Of a stretch of 64,000 nucleotides of DNA, positions 9,327-19,226 are shown one piece after another. The DNA comes from Halomonas denitrificans (GTDB lineage: Bacteria > Pseudomonadota > Gammaproteobacteria > Xanthomonadales > Wenzhouxiangellaceae). The position numbers were made by a program, and so were the translations under genes. The stretch lies in assembly GCA_019800895.1 (NCBI GenBank), contig JAHVKF010000003.1:1-64000 (forward strand), given 5' to 3'. The stretch's first letter is position 1. Every line of letters begins with the position of its first letter. The notes under the pieces were generated by a model. It was given only the letters and a program-made list of their open reading frames with translations. It had not been told where the DNA came from and did no database searches.

Positions 9327-10697
9327 ATGTTCTGGTCCCGCAAGTCCGATGCCGACAAGCCGCCCGAGTCCCAGGACGAGGAATCGGTGGCGTGGCTGTG
9401 GGACAACGAAATCCTGATCGAGCCGCAGAACCTGCAGGTGGGACACTTCGTCGCGCGCATGGACAAGCGCTGGCGAGACACGCCGTTCCCCCTCGAGGGC
9501 GTGATGATCCTGTCCGAAGACCAGCGTTCCTGGTTCCTCGAGAACTGCCACTGGCTGGTCATCGACCTGCTGCGCAGCCGCAACGGCTATCGCCCGCCGC
9601 GCGCGAACATTCCCTATCGGCGAATCGTGCGCAACCGGACCGATGCCGAGAATCCGGATGCGCCGGTCAACATGCTGCGCCGGGCGCGGCTCGATTCGGA
9701 CACCGTGCCCCGGTCGATCGACGGCCACGACCTGCTGTACCGGCGTGCCGGCGCGCTGATCGATTCGATCCAGCGCCACGGGCGGGTGGATATCGAATCG
9801 GCACGGCTGGGCATCCGCCAGATCGCCGAGACCCTCGAACACAATATCGCAGCGATGGTCTGGCTGACCCGGATCAAGGACGTCGACCAGTACACGGCCG
9901 AGCACTGCGTGAACGTCGCCATCCTGTCGATGGGCCTGGCGCGATCGTTGAACTGGAAGCCCGAGGAGGTCGAGCAGGCCGGACTGGCCGGACTGCTCCA
10001 CGATCTCGGCAAGACCAAGCTCGACCAGGCCATCCTGAACAAGCCCGGTCGCCTTACGCCGGAAGAGCAGGAGCACATCCGGCACCATTCGCGCCTCGGC
10101 TACGAGATGCTGAAATCCGACGAGACGATCCATCCGCGCATCCGGCAGGCCGTGCTCGAGCACCATGAACGGCCCGACGGAAAGGGCTACCCGCTGGGTC
10201 GCGACCGGACCAGTCTCCATCCCCTGGGGTCGCTGGTCAGCGTGGTCGATGCCTACGACGCGATCACCTCGTTCCGGCCCTACAGTGCCGCCCGATCGCA
10301 CCACGAAGCGCTGGGCATCCTCTGGAAGACCCGGGACCGCCAGTTCGACGCCGAGATGGTCGAGGTGCTGATCCAGTTCCTCGGCTGGATCACGCCGGGC
10401 ACGCTGGTCCGCCTGACCGACAAGGACCACGCGGTCGTCCTCCAAGCCAGCGCCGAACATCGTCTCTGGCCGATCGTGCGCAAGCTCGTCCCGACCGGCG
10501 ACGGAGAGGGCGCCGGGTTCCGGGCCGGCCGGCGCATCGACCTGGCCGAGCACAACAAGGCCCACCCGGAGAAGAGCATCCGGGTCGCCGAGGTGCTTCC
10601 CGACGGCGCGCTGGATGTCGACCTCAAGGCATTGCTGCGCGACGAAGCGCAGGACGTCACCGACGTGGCCGATCCCGGCGACATCGATCACGACTGA
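9327..10697 (+). CDS. HD-GYP domain c-di-GMP phosphodiesterase
   Basis: A 456-residue cytoplasmic protein. The N-terminal part (about residues 25-130, with LQVGHFVARMD) looks like the DUF3391 domain that often precedes HD-GYP. The HD-GYP domain follows: EHCVNVAILSMGLA, the HD pair at residues 225-226 in LLHDLGKTKLD, HHSRLGYEML, and the GYP triplet at 287-289 in ERPDGKGYP. These are the metal-binding and signature residues of c-di-GMP hydrolases. The domain set predicts lowering of c-di-GMP, with effects on motility or biofilm. It stands alone between a divergent GST gene and a convergent mnmC. Confidence 0.9.
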   Translation: MFWSRKSDADKPPESQDEESVAWLWDNEILIEPQNLQVGHFVARMDKRWRDTPFPLEGVMILSEDQRSWFLENCHWLVIDLLRSRNGYRPPRANIPYRRIVRNRTDAENPDAPVNMLRRARLDSDTVPRSIDGHDLLYRRAGALIDSIQRHGRVDIESARLGIRQIAETLEHNIAAMVWLTRIKDVDQYTAEHCVNVAILSMGLARSLNWKPEEVEQAGLAGLLHDLGKTKLDQAILNKPGRLTPEEQEHIRHHSRLGYEMLKSDETIHPRIRQAVLEHHERPDGKGYPLGRDRTSLHPLGSLVSVVDAYDAITSFRPYSAARSHHEALGILWKTRDRQFDAEMVEVLIQFLGWITPGTLVRLTDKDHAVVLQASAEHRLWPIVRKLVPTGDGEGAGFRAGRRIDLAEHNKAHPEKSIRVAEVLPDGALDVDLKALLRDEAQDVTDVADPGDIDHD

Positions 10698-10784
10698 ATC
10701 CGCCGCCGGCCAGGCGCCGGCGTCTCGTCCTTGCGAGGCCTCTTTCGATGGCCGAACGGTCCGTCGGCCAGCGGCTGCTGCGGC

Positions 10785-12593
10785 TCAGTCGAACCGGCTC
10801 GGTGCCAGCGCCTCGCGGATCGCTCGATCGATCGGTGCCGGTGCGCCCGTCAGGCGGTCGGCGATGGACTCGGCGGCCAGCGGCGTGCTGCTGAGTCCCC
10901 GGCTGCCGAAGGCGATGTTCAGCCAGGTGCCCGCCGGGGCATCCTGCGAGCGCTGTCGCCATGGACCGACCAGCGGCAGGTAGTCGCGCGACGTACACCG
11001 AAAGCCGACCCGCGCGCCGCGCACCTCGCAGGATTCGCCGCCGAGCGCCGCCCACTGTCCCGGACACCAACGGCGCAGTGCGTCGAGGTTGGCCCGGTCG
11101 TCCTCGTCGCGGACCGCTGCGGTCGAGGTGTGGAGGTCGAAGGTCGCCCCGATACAGTGCACGCCGTCGAGCGCCGGCGCCAGGTAACCGGTGTGGCATA
11201 CGGCCCGCGTCCAGGCAAGGCTGGTGGGACGGGCCGCGACTTCGGTCACCTGGCCGCGGATCGTGCGGATCGGCAGCCCGGGCCGCTCGAGCAGGTCCGC
11301 CGTGGCCCCGCTGGTGCACAACACCACGGCGTCGGCTTCGAGCACCGTGCCGTTCGACAGCCGGACCGCGCACTCTCCTTCGAGGCGCTCGACGCGAGTT
11401 CCGGACTGCACCTCGATGCCCGCACGATCGACCAGCGCACGGCACCACGCCGGCGGACGAACGACGCCACCGCCGGTAAGAAGGACGCGGTCCTCGTCGA
11501 GCCGCTGCAGGAGGTCGGATGGCCAGTGGCCCGAAGTCAGCGCGCCGAGGATCTTCCTGCGCTGGCGGTCATCGGTGAGCACCTGCTCGACGCCGCCGAA
11601 GCGCGCGATGCCCCTGGCCTCCGCGCCTGCGAGGCGGAATCGGCGCAGCGCGTGCAGCCAGCTCGACTGGTAGAAGCGGTTCTGCGGCGTCGCCATGCCG
11701 CTCGGGGTGGTGTAGACCACGCCGCTGCGATTGCCCGAGGCGCCCTCGGCGATCCCCGCGCCATCGATCAGGCGGCACGTCCATCCCCGGGCCGACAGCG
11801 CGTTCGCCGTCGTGCATCCCGCCAGGCCCGCTCCGATCACGAGCGCGTGGCCGCGAGCGACCGTTCGCGGCGTCCAGCGCCCCGGGAAGCGCGCTTCCAG
11901 GCGATGCCGCTTCCGCCCGAAGCCCGGCCGGCGCTCGACCGCGAAGCCGGCGTCGGCCAGCCCACGCCGTACGGCACCGGCGGCGGAAAACGTGGCCAGC
12001 GCGGCGCCCGGCCGGCTCAGGCGAGCGATCCGCGCGAACAGCGCCGCCGACCACATCGACGGATTGCGGCTGGGCGCGAAGCCGTCGAGAAACCATGCAT
12101 CCACGGCCGCGTCCTGGGCGGCCCACATCGCGGTCGCATCGCCGAACATCAGGGTAAGGTCGACCTCGCTGGTCAGCCACAAGCGATGGAAACCGCAGAC
12201 CGCCGGCGGATACTGATCGACCAGTGGCTGCGCCCAGTCGGCGAGTTCCGGCCAGGCAGCCAGCGCACGCGCGAGGTCGGCGCGGGGCAGGGGATGCTTT
12301 TCGGCAGAAACCAGGTGAAGCCGCGCGCCGGGCGCGGCGTGCCGGCGGAACAGGGCGGCGGCCAGCAACAGGTTCAGTCCGGTGCCGAAGCCGGTTTCAC
12401 CGATGACGAAGGCGTCGCCGGCGCGCAGGCGATCGAAGCGGCCAGCGAGGTCGCAGCCGTCGAGGAACACCCGCTGGCTTTCCTCCGGCCCGCCGGCGAT
12501 CGAGAAGTAGGTGTCCTCGAAGGCCGGCGCGGCCGGCGTGACGCCGTCCCATTCGATCTTCGCCAGCTCGATCGGGTCCATGTCGGGCTGCAT
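10785..12593 (-). CDS. mnmC: Bifunctional tRNA 5-methylaminomethyl-2-thiouridine biosynthesis protein MnmC
   Basis: About 602 residues if started at MQPDMDPIEL; upstream and downstream Met codons (12620, 12581) are alternatives and none has a clear ribosome site. The N-terminal methyltransferase half (about residues 1-230) has IEWDG, FEDTYFSIAGG, VFLDGCDL and IGETGFGTGLNLL. The C-terminal half is an FAD-dependent oxidoreductase with VIGAGLAGCTTANALSARGW. MnmC converts the cmnm or nm group on wobble uridine 34 to mnm. Both halves look intact. It is divergent from the NYN gene. Confidence 0.93.
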   Translation of the reverse strand: MQPDMDPIELAKIEWDGVTPAAPAFEDTYFSIAGGPEESQRVFLDGCDLAGRFDRLRAGDAFVIGETGFGTGLNLLLAAALFRRHAAPGARLHLVSAEKHPLPRADLARALAAWPELADWAQPLVDQYPPAVCGFHRLWLTSEVDLTLMFGDATAMWAAQDAAVDAWFLDGFAPSRNPSMWSAALFARIARLSRPGAALATFSAAGAVRRGLADAGFAVERRPGFGRKRHRLEARFPGRWTPRTVARGHALVIGAGLAGCTTANALSARGWTCRLIDGAGIAEGASGNRSGVVYTTPSGMATPQNRFYQSSWLHALRRFRLAGAEARGIARFGGVEQVLTDDRQRRKILGALTSGHWPSDLLQRLDEDRVLLTGGGVVRPPAWCRALVDRAGIEVQSGTRVERLEGECAVRLSNGTVLEADAVVLCTSGATADLLERPGLPIRTIRGQVTEVAARPTSLAWTRAVCHTGYLAPALDGVHCIGATFDLHTSTAAVRDEDDRANLDALRRWCPGQWAALGGESCEVRGARVGFRCTSRDYLPLVGPWRQRSQDAPAGTWLNIAFGSRGLSSTPLAAESIADRLTGAPAPIDRAIREALAPSRFD

Positions 12594-12682
12594 TCGCCCA
12601 TTCTCGCCCACCCGGCGCATCCGCGTGCGGGCCGGGTCCGGCTGATATGCTGTGCACCCAGATTCGCCGGAGTTCCTCCTGT

Positions 12683-13561
12683 ATGCAACCTGCCACCCGC
12701 AATCTCGCCCTGTTCTGCGATTTCGAGAACATCGCGCTCGGCGTGCGCGACGCCCGCTACTCGGCGTTCGACATCAAGAAAGTGCTCGAACGACTCCTGC
12801 TGAAGGGCAACATCGTGGTCAAGAAGGCCTACTGCGACTGGGCTCGCTACAAGGAGTTCAAGCCGGCCATGCACGAGGCCGCGTTCGAACTGATCGAGAT
12901 CCCGCACGTCCGGATGTCCGGCAAGAATTCGGCCGATATCCGCATGGTGGTCGATGCGCTCGACCTCTGCTACACCAAGGCCCACGTCGATACCTTTGTC
13001 GTGATTTCGGGTGACTCGGATTTCTCGCCGCTGGTCAGCAAGCTGCGCGAGAACAACAAGGTCGTTATTGGCGTTGGCGTGAAGAGTTCGACCTCGGACC
13101 TGCTGACGTCGAACTGCGACGAGTTCATCTTCTACGACGACCTGGTCCGCGACAGCGAGAAGAAGTCCCAGCGCAGGCAGCAAGCCGCGAAGAAGAAGTC
13201 GAAGAAGAAAAAGAAGAAGGCGCAGGCGAAGAACGGGAACGGCGGCGGCAGTACCGGCGCGTCCGGTTCGGGCGGCGGCGAATCGAGCAGCGGCGAGGAA
13301 ACGCGCCGCCAGGAAGGGTTCGACAAGGTACTGGAAACGATCGAGGCGCTGTTCCGCGACCGCGACGAATCGGAAAAGGTCTGGGGCTCGATGGTCAAGC
13401 AGACGCTCAAGCGCCGCAGCCCCGGGTTCAGCGAGAGTTACCACGGCTTCAAGTCCTTCGGCCAGCTGCTCGAGGACATGCAGACCGAGGGCCTGGTCGA
13501 GCTCCGGCACGACGAGAAGTCCGGCGGCTACATCATCGAGAGCTTCGAGTCGGACGACTGA
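12683..13561 (+). CDS. NYN domain (PIN-like) protein with C-terminal LOTUS/OST-HTH-like domain
   Basis: 292 residues from ATG 12683; an in-frame Met 36 bases upstream is less likely. The NYN domain (residues 1-150) shows LALFCDFENIALG, DIRMVVDALDL and VISGDSDFSPLVSKLRE, with the conserved aspartates of this nuclease-like fold. A lysine-rich linker (KKKSKKKKKKAQAK, about 175-190) precedes a low-complexity Gly/Ser stretch. The C-terminal 75 residues (VWGSMVKQTLKRRSPGF to VELRHDEKSGGYII) match the winged-helix OST-HTH/LOTUS type. A role in RNA binding or turnover is inferred from the domains. Confidence 0.85.
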   Translation: MQPATRNLALFCDFENIALGVRDARYSAFDIKKVLERLLLKGNIVVKKAYCDWARYKEFKPAMHEAAFELIEIPHVRMSGKNSADIRMVVDALDLCYTKAHVDTFVVISGDSDFSPLVSKLRENNKVVIGVGVKSSTSDLLTSNCDEFIFYDDLVRDSEKKSQRRQQAAKKKSKKKKKKAQAKNGNGGGSTGASGSGGGESSSGEETRRQEGFDKVLETIEALFRDRDESEKVWGSMVKQTLKRRSPGFSESYHGFKSFGQLLEDMQTEGLVELRHDEKSGGYIIESFESDD

Positions 13562-13574
13562 AGGCACCCCATCG

Positions 13575-14408
13575 ATGACCGCGCGTTTCCTGGTTCTCGC
13601 CTGGCACTCGATCAACGTGACCGGGAACGACTACGCGAACAACGACCTGGTGGCTTTCGGTCGGGACCTGGAAGGTCTCGACCGCAACGGCTGGACGATC
13701 CTTCCGCTGGGCGATGCCCTGGCCGGGCTGGACTCGGGCGACCTCCCGGCCCGGACCGCGGTGCTGACCCTCGACGACGGTTCGATCATGGACTGGCACC
13801 CGTTCGATCATCCCACCGCCGGCCCGCAGCAATCCGCGTACCAGCGGCTGTCGGCGTTCGCGACCGCACGGCGGGAAGGAAGCCGGCATCGACTCCATGC
13901 CAGCGTCTTCGTGCAGGCCTCGCCCGATGCGCGCGCCGAACTCGATCGCACCGATTATTTCTCGCTCGGCGTCTGGGGCGACGACTGGTGGGCCGCTGCG
14001 AATGCAAGCGGCCTGATGACCGTCGAGAACCACAGCTGGGACCACAACCATCCGTCGCTGGCTCGTACGGCCGGTGACCCCGACCGGCCGCGGAACTTCC
14101 TGTCGATCGACGACGAGGCGAGCTGCCGGGCCGAGATCGAGCAGGCCTCCGACTGCATCGAGCGCATCGCCGGCCGTCGGCCCCGGTACTTCGCCTATCC
14201 CTGGGGCCAGGCCAGCGATTACCTGCGCGGCGAGTTCCTGCCGCGCTACGGTGAGTCGATCGGCCTGGAGGCCGCGCTGGGTTGTGATCCCGGTGCGGTG
14301 ACGCGGGGCTCGGACCGCTGGTACCTGCCGCGCTACGTCTGCGGTCGCGACTGGTCGTCGCCCGAGGGCTTCGAGGCCGTGCTTCGGGACGCCGCAGCGG
14401 GGTCCTGA
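13575..14408 (+). CDS. Polysaccharide deacetylase (NodB-like) family protein
   Basis: 277 residues. NodB-like motifs: LTLDDGS (the Asp-Asp motif 1) near residue 65, HSWDHNH (metal-binding histidines, motif 2) near 153, and [14 protein letters not shown] near 200. No signal peptide is seen, so it may act in the cytoplasm or on a soluble sugar substrate. It starts 14 bases after the NYN gene and may share its transcript. Its 3' end overlaps the convergent alcohol dehydrogenase by 76 bases. The substrate is unknown. Confidence 0.8.
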   Translation: MTARFLVLAWHSINVTGNDYANNDLVAFGRDLEGLDRNGWTILPLGDALAGLDSGDLPARTAVLTLDDGSIMDWHPFDHPTAGPQQSAYQRLSAFATARREGSRHRLHASVFVQASPDARAELDRTDYFSLGVWGDDWWAAANASGLMTVENHSWDHNHPSLARTAGDPDRPRNFLSIDDEASCRAEIEQASDCIERIAGRRPRYFAYPWGQASDYLRGEFLPRYGESIGLEAALGCDPGAVTRGSDRWYLPRYVCGRDWSSPEGFEAVLRDAAAGS

Positions 14409-15472
14409 TCGCACGGGCTCCGGCCCTGCGGTGGCAGCTCGCGAGAAATCCAGGGCCGAAGCACGAAGGCGCCGCGGACGGCGCCGAACCGGATCCGCTT
14501 CAGGGCGTCGTTGGCCTGCTCGAGCGGCAGTTCGGTGATCTCGGGCCGGAGGCCGTGCTCGGACGCCGCGGCCAGGAATTCGCGAAGGTCGGCGCGCGTG
14601 ACGTTGGCCACCGATTTGATCTCCTTTTCGCGCCAGAGCTGGCTCGGGTAGTCGAGTCCGGCGAGCCGGTCGCGGTCGCCGGTTTCCTTGGCGATGGCAT
14701 TGACCACCAGCCGGCCGCCCGGCGCGAGCCGGCTCAGCGCCGCCAGGACGGTCCCCCAGACCGGAGTCGTGTCGATGATCGCGTCGGGGGCGTCGGGCGG
14801 CTCGTCGTGGGTGTCGCCGGCCCAGGCCGCTCCCAGCTCGATCGCCTGTTCGCGCTGGTCCGGGTTGCGGGCGAAGACCATCACCGGGCTGTCGGGCAGC
14901 AGCGCGCCGGCCAGGGCCAGCACCAGGTGATTGGATGCGCCGAAGCCGGTCAGACCCAGGGTCTGGCCGTTCTGCACGCCGGCCAGCTGCAGGCTGCGGT
15001 AGCCGATCGCGCCGGCGCACAGCATCGGCGCGGCCTGCGCATCGTCGAGCCCGTCGGGAATCGGCACCGCGAACGCGGCGCGAACGGTCATGTACTCGGC
15101 ATAGCCGCCGTCCCGATCGCGCCCGGTGCCCTGGAACATGGGGCAGAGGTTCTCTTCGCCGCGTTCGCACCAGCGGCAGGTGCCGCAGGCGGAGGCGATC
15201 CAGCCGACGCCGACCCGACGGTACGCAAGGTCACCGTCCGTGCCAGGACCGAGCGCATCGACCGTGCCGACGACCTGGTGTCCGGGAATGCGCGGAACGG
15301 GCGTGTCGACCCGGCCCTCGATCTGGTCCAGCTCGGTGTGACAGACAGCGCAGGCGGTCACCCGCAGCCGAAGCTCTCCCGGGCCGGGCAAGGGGGCCTC
15401 GACCTCGACCGCGGACAGCGGGTTCGAAGCGCGGTCGATCCGGGCGATCCGTTCCAGTCGCATGGCGCGCAT
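14333..15472 (-). CDS. Zinc-dependent alcohol dehydrogenase
   Basis: 379 residues from MRAMRLER. Medium-chain dehydrogenase/reductase: catalytic zinc residues in CAVCHTEL and PGHQVVG, four structural-zinc cysteines in [15 protein letters not shown], and a nucleotide-binding region around [15 protein letters not shown]. The glycine pattern there departs from the usual GxGGxG. The last 40 residues (after FVLRPW) are Pro/Ser/Arg-rich and arise from the overlap with the deacetylase gene, so the extension may be dispensable. It resembles propanol-preferring, AdhA-like enzymes. An open frame further upstream is not needed. Confidence 0.85.
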   Translation of the reverse strand: MRAMRLERIARIDRASNPLSAVEVEAPLPGPGELRLRVTACAVCHTELDQIEGRVDTPVPRIPGHQVVGTVDALGPGTDGDLAYRRVGVGWIASACGTCRWCERGEENLCPMFQGTGRDRDGGYAEYMTVRAAFAVPIPDGLDDAQAAPMLCAGAIGYRSLQLAGVQNGQTLGLTGFGASNHLVLALAGALLPDSPVMVFARNPDQREQAIELGAAWAGDTHDEPPDAPDAIIDTTPVWGTVLAALSRLAPGGRLVVNAIAKETGDRDRLAGLDYPSQLWREKEIKSVANVTRADLREFLAAASEHGLRPEITELPLEQANDALKRIRFGAVRGAFVLRPWISRELPPQGRSPCDQDPAAASRSTASKPSGDDQSRPQT

Positions 15473-15722
15473 GGCTGCAAGTGTAGCGTCGAAGACGCCG
15501 AGGTCCGGCCCTCGACCGGGCCGGAGCGGCCGAGCGATCGACGGTCGGCGCATGAGCGTCGCGCCGAGGCGCCGTTCGGTGTAGGGTTCTGTGGTCCCGC
15601 TGTCCATCTTGCGGGGCGACGCATCGGCGGTGCATCGAAGGCTCGTGGACTCGATGCCCCGGCGACTCGCATCCCGATCATCCGTACTTCGACGACCGGC
15701 CCCGACTGCAGGAATCGACGCC

Positions 15723-16766
15723 ATGGCACTGTTGAACCCGGAAGACTGGTCGTTGGCCCTGAGCGTGATCGTGTTCCTTCTGTGCGCCGCTTCCATCGGC
15801 GTCGTCGGAACAAGGATCACCCGGGTCGTCGATCAGCTCGCCGACGTCACCGGCATCGGCGAGGCGGTCGCCGGCGCACTGCTGCTGGGCGCCGCGACGT
15901 CGTTGTCCGGAGCGGTGCTCTCGGTGACCGCGGCCGCGAACGGCAGCGCGGATCTCTCGGTCGGCAATGCACTCGGGGGCATCGCGGTGCAGACGCTGTT
16001 CCTTGCCGTGGCCGATTTCTTCCACCGGCGGGCCAATCTCGAACACGCCGCGGCCTCGGCAGCGAACATGCTGCAGAACGCCCTGCTCATCTCCCTGCTG
16101 GCCCTGATCCTGCTGGCGCCGAACCTGCCCGACGCCACGATCTGGGGCATCCATCCGGTCACGCCCGCGTTGCTCGCCCTGTACGCGTTCGGAATCCGGA
16201 TGGTGCGCACGGCGCGGCGCGATCCGATGTGGGTCCCCTCGTCGACGCGCAGCACCGAGCCCGATACGCCGGACGACACGTCCCGCATGCCGCCGAAGGG
16301 CCGCTTGTGGACGAGCTTCGCGGTCCTGGCCGGGGTTCTGGGTGTGAGCGGGTGGTTGCTCGAGTCGGCGGCGTCGAACATCGCTGCGGACCTGGGTGTG
16401 AGCCTGTCGGTCGTCGGGGTGCTGATGACCGCCGTGGTGACCTCGCTGCCGGAGCTCGTGACCTCGATCGCCGCCGTGCGCCGCGGGGCCCTGACGCTGG
16501 CGATCGGCGGCATCATCGGCGGCAATGCGTTCGATACGCTGTTCACGGCGGCATCCGATGTGGCCTACCGCGACGGATCCATCTACCACGCGATGCCCGG
16601 CGCGTTGATCGAATGGCTCGCGCTGACCCTGCTGATGTGCGGCGTGCTGATGATGGGGCTGGTCCGGCGCCAGGAGCGCGGCCTGGCCGGCATCGGCTTC
16701 GAGAGCGTCGCGATCATCGCGCTGTACGGGCTCGGCGTGGTGCTGATGATCGTCGACGGCGGCTGA
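15723..16766 (+). CDS. Sodium/calcium exchanger family membrane protein
   Basis: 347 residues with about ten membrane segments in two homologous halves. The alpha repeats characteristic of the CaCA family are visible: [19 protein letters not shown] with [14 protein letters not shown] in the first half, and [15 protein letters not shown] with [13 protein letters not shown] in the second. A hydrophilic loop separates the halves. Start [11 protein letters not shown] is chosen because the upstream extension is Arg/Ser-rich and unlike the family. The ion specificity cannot be told. Confidence 0.85.
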   Translation: MALLNPEDWSLALSVIVFLLCAASIGVVGTRITRVVDQLADVTGIGEAVAGALLLGAATSLSGAVLSVTAAANGSADLSVGNALGGIAVQTLFLAVADFFHRRANLEHAAASAANMLQNALLISLLALILLAPNLPDATIWGIHPVTPALLALYAFGIRMVRTARRDPMWVPSSTRSTEPDTPDDTSRMPPKGRLWTSFAVLAGVLGVSGWLLESAASNIAADLGVSLSVVGVLMTAVVTSLPELVTSIAAVRRGALTLAIGGIIGGNAFDTLFTAASDVAYRDGSIYHAMPGALIEWLALTLLMCGVLMMGLVRRQERGLAGIGFESVAIIALYGLGVVLMIVDGG

Positions 16767-16828
16767 GGACCTCGCGTCCGCCGGCCCGCTGGTCCCGCCG
16801 GCGCGCTCGTTTGGTGGACAATAGCCGG

Positions 16829-19072
16829 ATGACGAACGAAACCGCGAACCTCCCCTTCGAGCAGATGCCGCTCCGTCAGTACGCCGAGCGCGCCTACCTC
16901 GACTACTCGATGTACGTGATCCTCGACCGCGCGCTGCCCCACGTCGGCGACGGGCTGAAGCCGGTGCAGCGCCGGATCGTCTACGCGATGAGCGAACTCG
17001 GCCTGTCGGCGGCGTCGAAGCACAAGAAATCCGCGCGCACGGTCGGCGACGTGATCGGCAAGTTCCATCCGCACGGCGACTCGGCCTGCTACGAGGCGAT
17101 GGTGCTGATGGCCCAGCCGTTCTCGTACCGGTACCCGCTGATCGACGGCCAGGGCAATTTCGGCTCGCCGGACGACCCCAAGTCCTTCGCCGCGATGCGC
17201 TACACCGAGTCGCGGCTGGCGCCCTACGCCAAGCTGCTGCTGGCCGAGTTGGGGCAGGGTACGGTCGACTGGGTCCCCAATTTCGACGGCACGCTGAAGG
17301 AGCCGAAGCTGCTGCCCGCCCGGGTGCCGAACATCCTGCTCAACGGTGGACAGGGCATTGCCGTGGGCATGGCCACGGACATCCCTCCGCACAATCTCCG
17401 CGAGGTGGTCTCGGCGACGATCCGGCTGCTCGAGAAGCCGCGCAGCAGTCTCGACGACCTGTGCGAGCACATCCAGGGTCCCGATTTTCCGACCGCCGGC
17501 GAGATCGTCACGCCGCGCGAGGATATCCGCGCGCTCTACGAGACCGGCCACGGCAGCATCCGCCAGCGGGCGGTCTACGAGAAGGAGGGCGACGAGGTCA
17601 TCGTCACCGCCCTGCCGCACCAGGTCTCGCCGGCCAAGGTGCTCGAGCAGATCGCGGCGCAGATGCAGGCGAAGAAGCTGCCGATGCTGACCGACATCCG
17701 CGACGAGTCGGACCACGAGCACCCGACCCGGCTGGTGCTGGTGCCGCGCTCGAACCGGGTCGACATCGAGACCCTGATGGCGCACCTGTTCGCGACCACG
17801 GACCTCGAGCGCACCTACCGCGTCAACCTGAACGTGATCGGCAACGACGGCAAGCCGGGCGTGCGCAACCTGAAGGAGCTGCTGGCCGAGTGGATCGACT
17901 TCCGGCGCGCGACCGTGACCCGACGCCTCGAGCACCGCCTGGACCAGGTCGTCGATCGACTGCACGTGCTCGAAGGCTTCCTGATCGCGTTCCTGAACAT
18001 CGACGAGGTCATCGCGATCATCCGCGAGAACGACGAGCCCAAGCCCGTCCTGATGAAGCGCTTCGACCTGACCGGGACGCAGGCCGAGGCCATCCTCGAA
18101 CTCAAGCTGCGCCATCTCGCGAAGCTCGAGGAAATGAAGATCCGCGGCGAGCGCGACGAGCTCGAGGACGAGCGCCAGACGCTGGAAGCGACGCTGGACT
18201 CGCCGAAGAAGCTGACCCGCCTGATCCGCGACGAGTTGCTCGAGGACGCGGAGACGTACGGCGACGACCGCCGCTCGCCGATCGTCGAACGGGACGCCGC
18301 TCAGGCGCTGAAGGAAACCGACCTGGTGCCCTCCGAGCCGGTGACCGTCGTGCTTTCGGAGAACGGCTGGATCCGCGCGGCGAAGGGACATGACATCGAC
18401 CCGGCGGAGATGAACTACAAGGCCGGCGACGGCTATCAGCACGCCGCCCGCGGCCGCTCGAACCAGTTCGCCTGCGCGATCGATTCGACCGGCCGCAGCT
18501 ACTCGATGCCGGCCCACGAGCTGCCGTCGGCGCGCAGCCTCGGCGAGCCCTTGACCGGCCGCTTCGCGCCGCCCGACGGCGCGGCCTTCCTCGGGGTCGC
18601 CGTCGGCGATCCGTCCGACCGGATCCTGCTGGCGACCAGCGCCGGCTACGGCTTCACCACGCGGCTGGAAAACCTCTACACCCGCCAGAAGGCCGGCAAG
18701 CAGCTGTTGACCGTGCCCGACGGCGCGGTCGTCCTGCCGCCGGCGCCGGTCGCCGAGGCCGACGAGGCGGTGATCGTCTGCGCGACCAGCGGCGGTCACC
18801 TGCTGGCCTATTACCTGAGCGAGCTCCCGGAACTGGCCCGAGGCAAGGGCAACAAGCTGATCCATATTCCCCCCAAGGCCCGCAAGGACGGCGAGGCGAT
18901 GACCGGGGCGATCGCGCTGGTCAAGGGCCAGGACTGCCTGGTCTGGGCCGGCAAGCGCTATCTCCGCCTTTCCTGGTCGGATACGGAAGGCTACTGGGGC
19001 GAGCGCGCGCAGCGCGGCGGCCTGCTGCCGCGCGGCTTCCGCAACGTCGACCGGCTGACCCTGGCGGACTGA
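16829..19072 (+). CDS. parC: DNA topoisomerase IV subunit A
   Basis: 747 residues. The N-terminal breakage-reunion domain is highly typical: [36 protein letters not shown] and [15 protein letters not shown]. Catalytic Tyr125 lies in [10 protein letters not shown]. Ser85 and Glu89, equivalent to E. coli Ser80 and Glu84, are the quinolone-sensitive residues, so no classical resistance change is present. A coiled-coil arm and a beta-pinwheel C-terminal domain follow from about residue 500. ParC pairs with ParE to decatenate chromosomes; parE is not in the window. Start follows GGACAATAGCCGG with no clear ribosome site. Confidence 0.97.
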   Translation: MTNETANLPFEQMPLRQYAERAYLDYSMYVILDRALPHVGDGLKPVQRRIVYAMSELGLSAASKHKKSARTVGDVIGKFHPHGDSACYEAMVLMAQPFSYRYPLIDGQGNFGSPDDPKSFAAMRYTESRLAPYAKLLLAELGQGTVDWVPNFDGTLKEPKLLPARVPNILLNGGQGIAVGMATDIPPHNLREVVSATIRLLEKPRSSLDDLCEHIQGPDFPTAGEIVTPREDIRALYETGHGSIRQRAVYEKEGDEVIVTALPHQVSPAKVLEQIAAQMQAKKLPMLTDIRDESDHEHPTRLVLVPRSNRVDIETLMAHLFATTDLERTYRVNLNVIGNDGKPGVRNLKELLAEWIDFRRATVTRRLEHRLDQVVDRLHVLEGFLIAFLNIDEVIAIIRENDEPKPVLMKRFDLTGTQAEAILELKLRHLAKLEEMKIRGERDELEDERQTLEATLDSPKKLTRLIRDELLEDAETYGDDRRSPIVERDAAQALKETDLVPSEPVTVVLSENGWIRAAKGHDIDPAEMNYKAGDGYQHAARGRSNQFACAIDSTGRSYSMPAHELPSARSLGEPLTGRFAPPDGAAFLGVAVGDPSDRILLATSAGYGFTTRLENLYTRQKAGKQLLTVPDGAVVLPPAPVAEADEAVIVCATSGGHLLAYYLSELPELARGKGNKLIHIPPKARKDGEAMTGAIALVKGQDCLVWAGKRYLRLSWSDTEGYWGERAQRGGLLPRGFRNVDRLTLAD

Positions 19073-19226
19073 ATCGGTCGCGTCGGCGCGTCCCGGTCCG
19101 GCGGCGCCGGTGCAGCCCGACGCGGCGATCGGCCGGGAATCCGTGACTTCTGGCCGACGACGGTCGAACCCCGGCGGTGGCATGCTGTCGCAAGGGGAGC
19201 GTTGTCAACCAGACTGGAAGGAAACC

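Noticed and set aside
12647-12682. Earlier start for the NYN protein (MLCTQIRRSSSC)
   Set aside because: The extension does not fit the NYN fold start (LALFCDFEN near the N-terminus).
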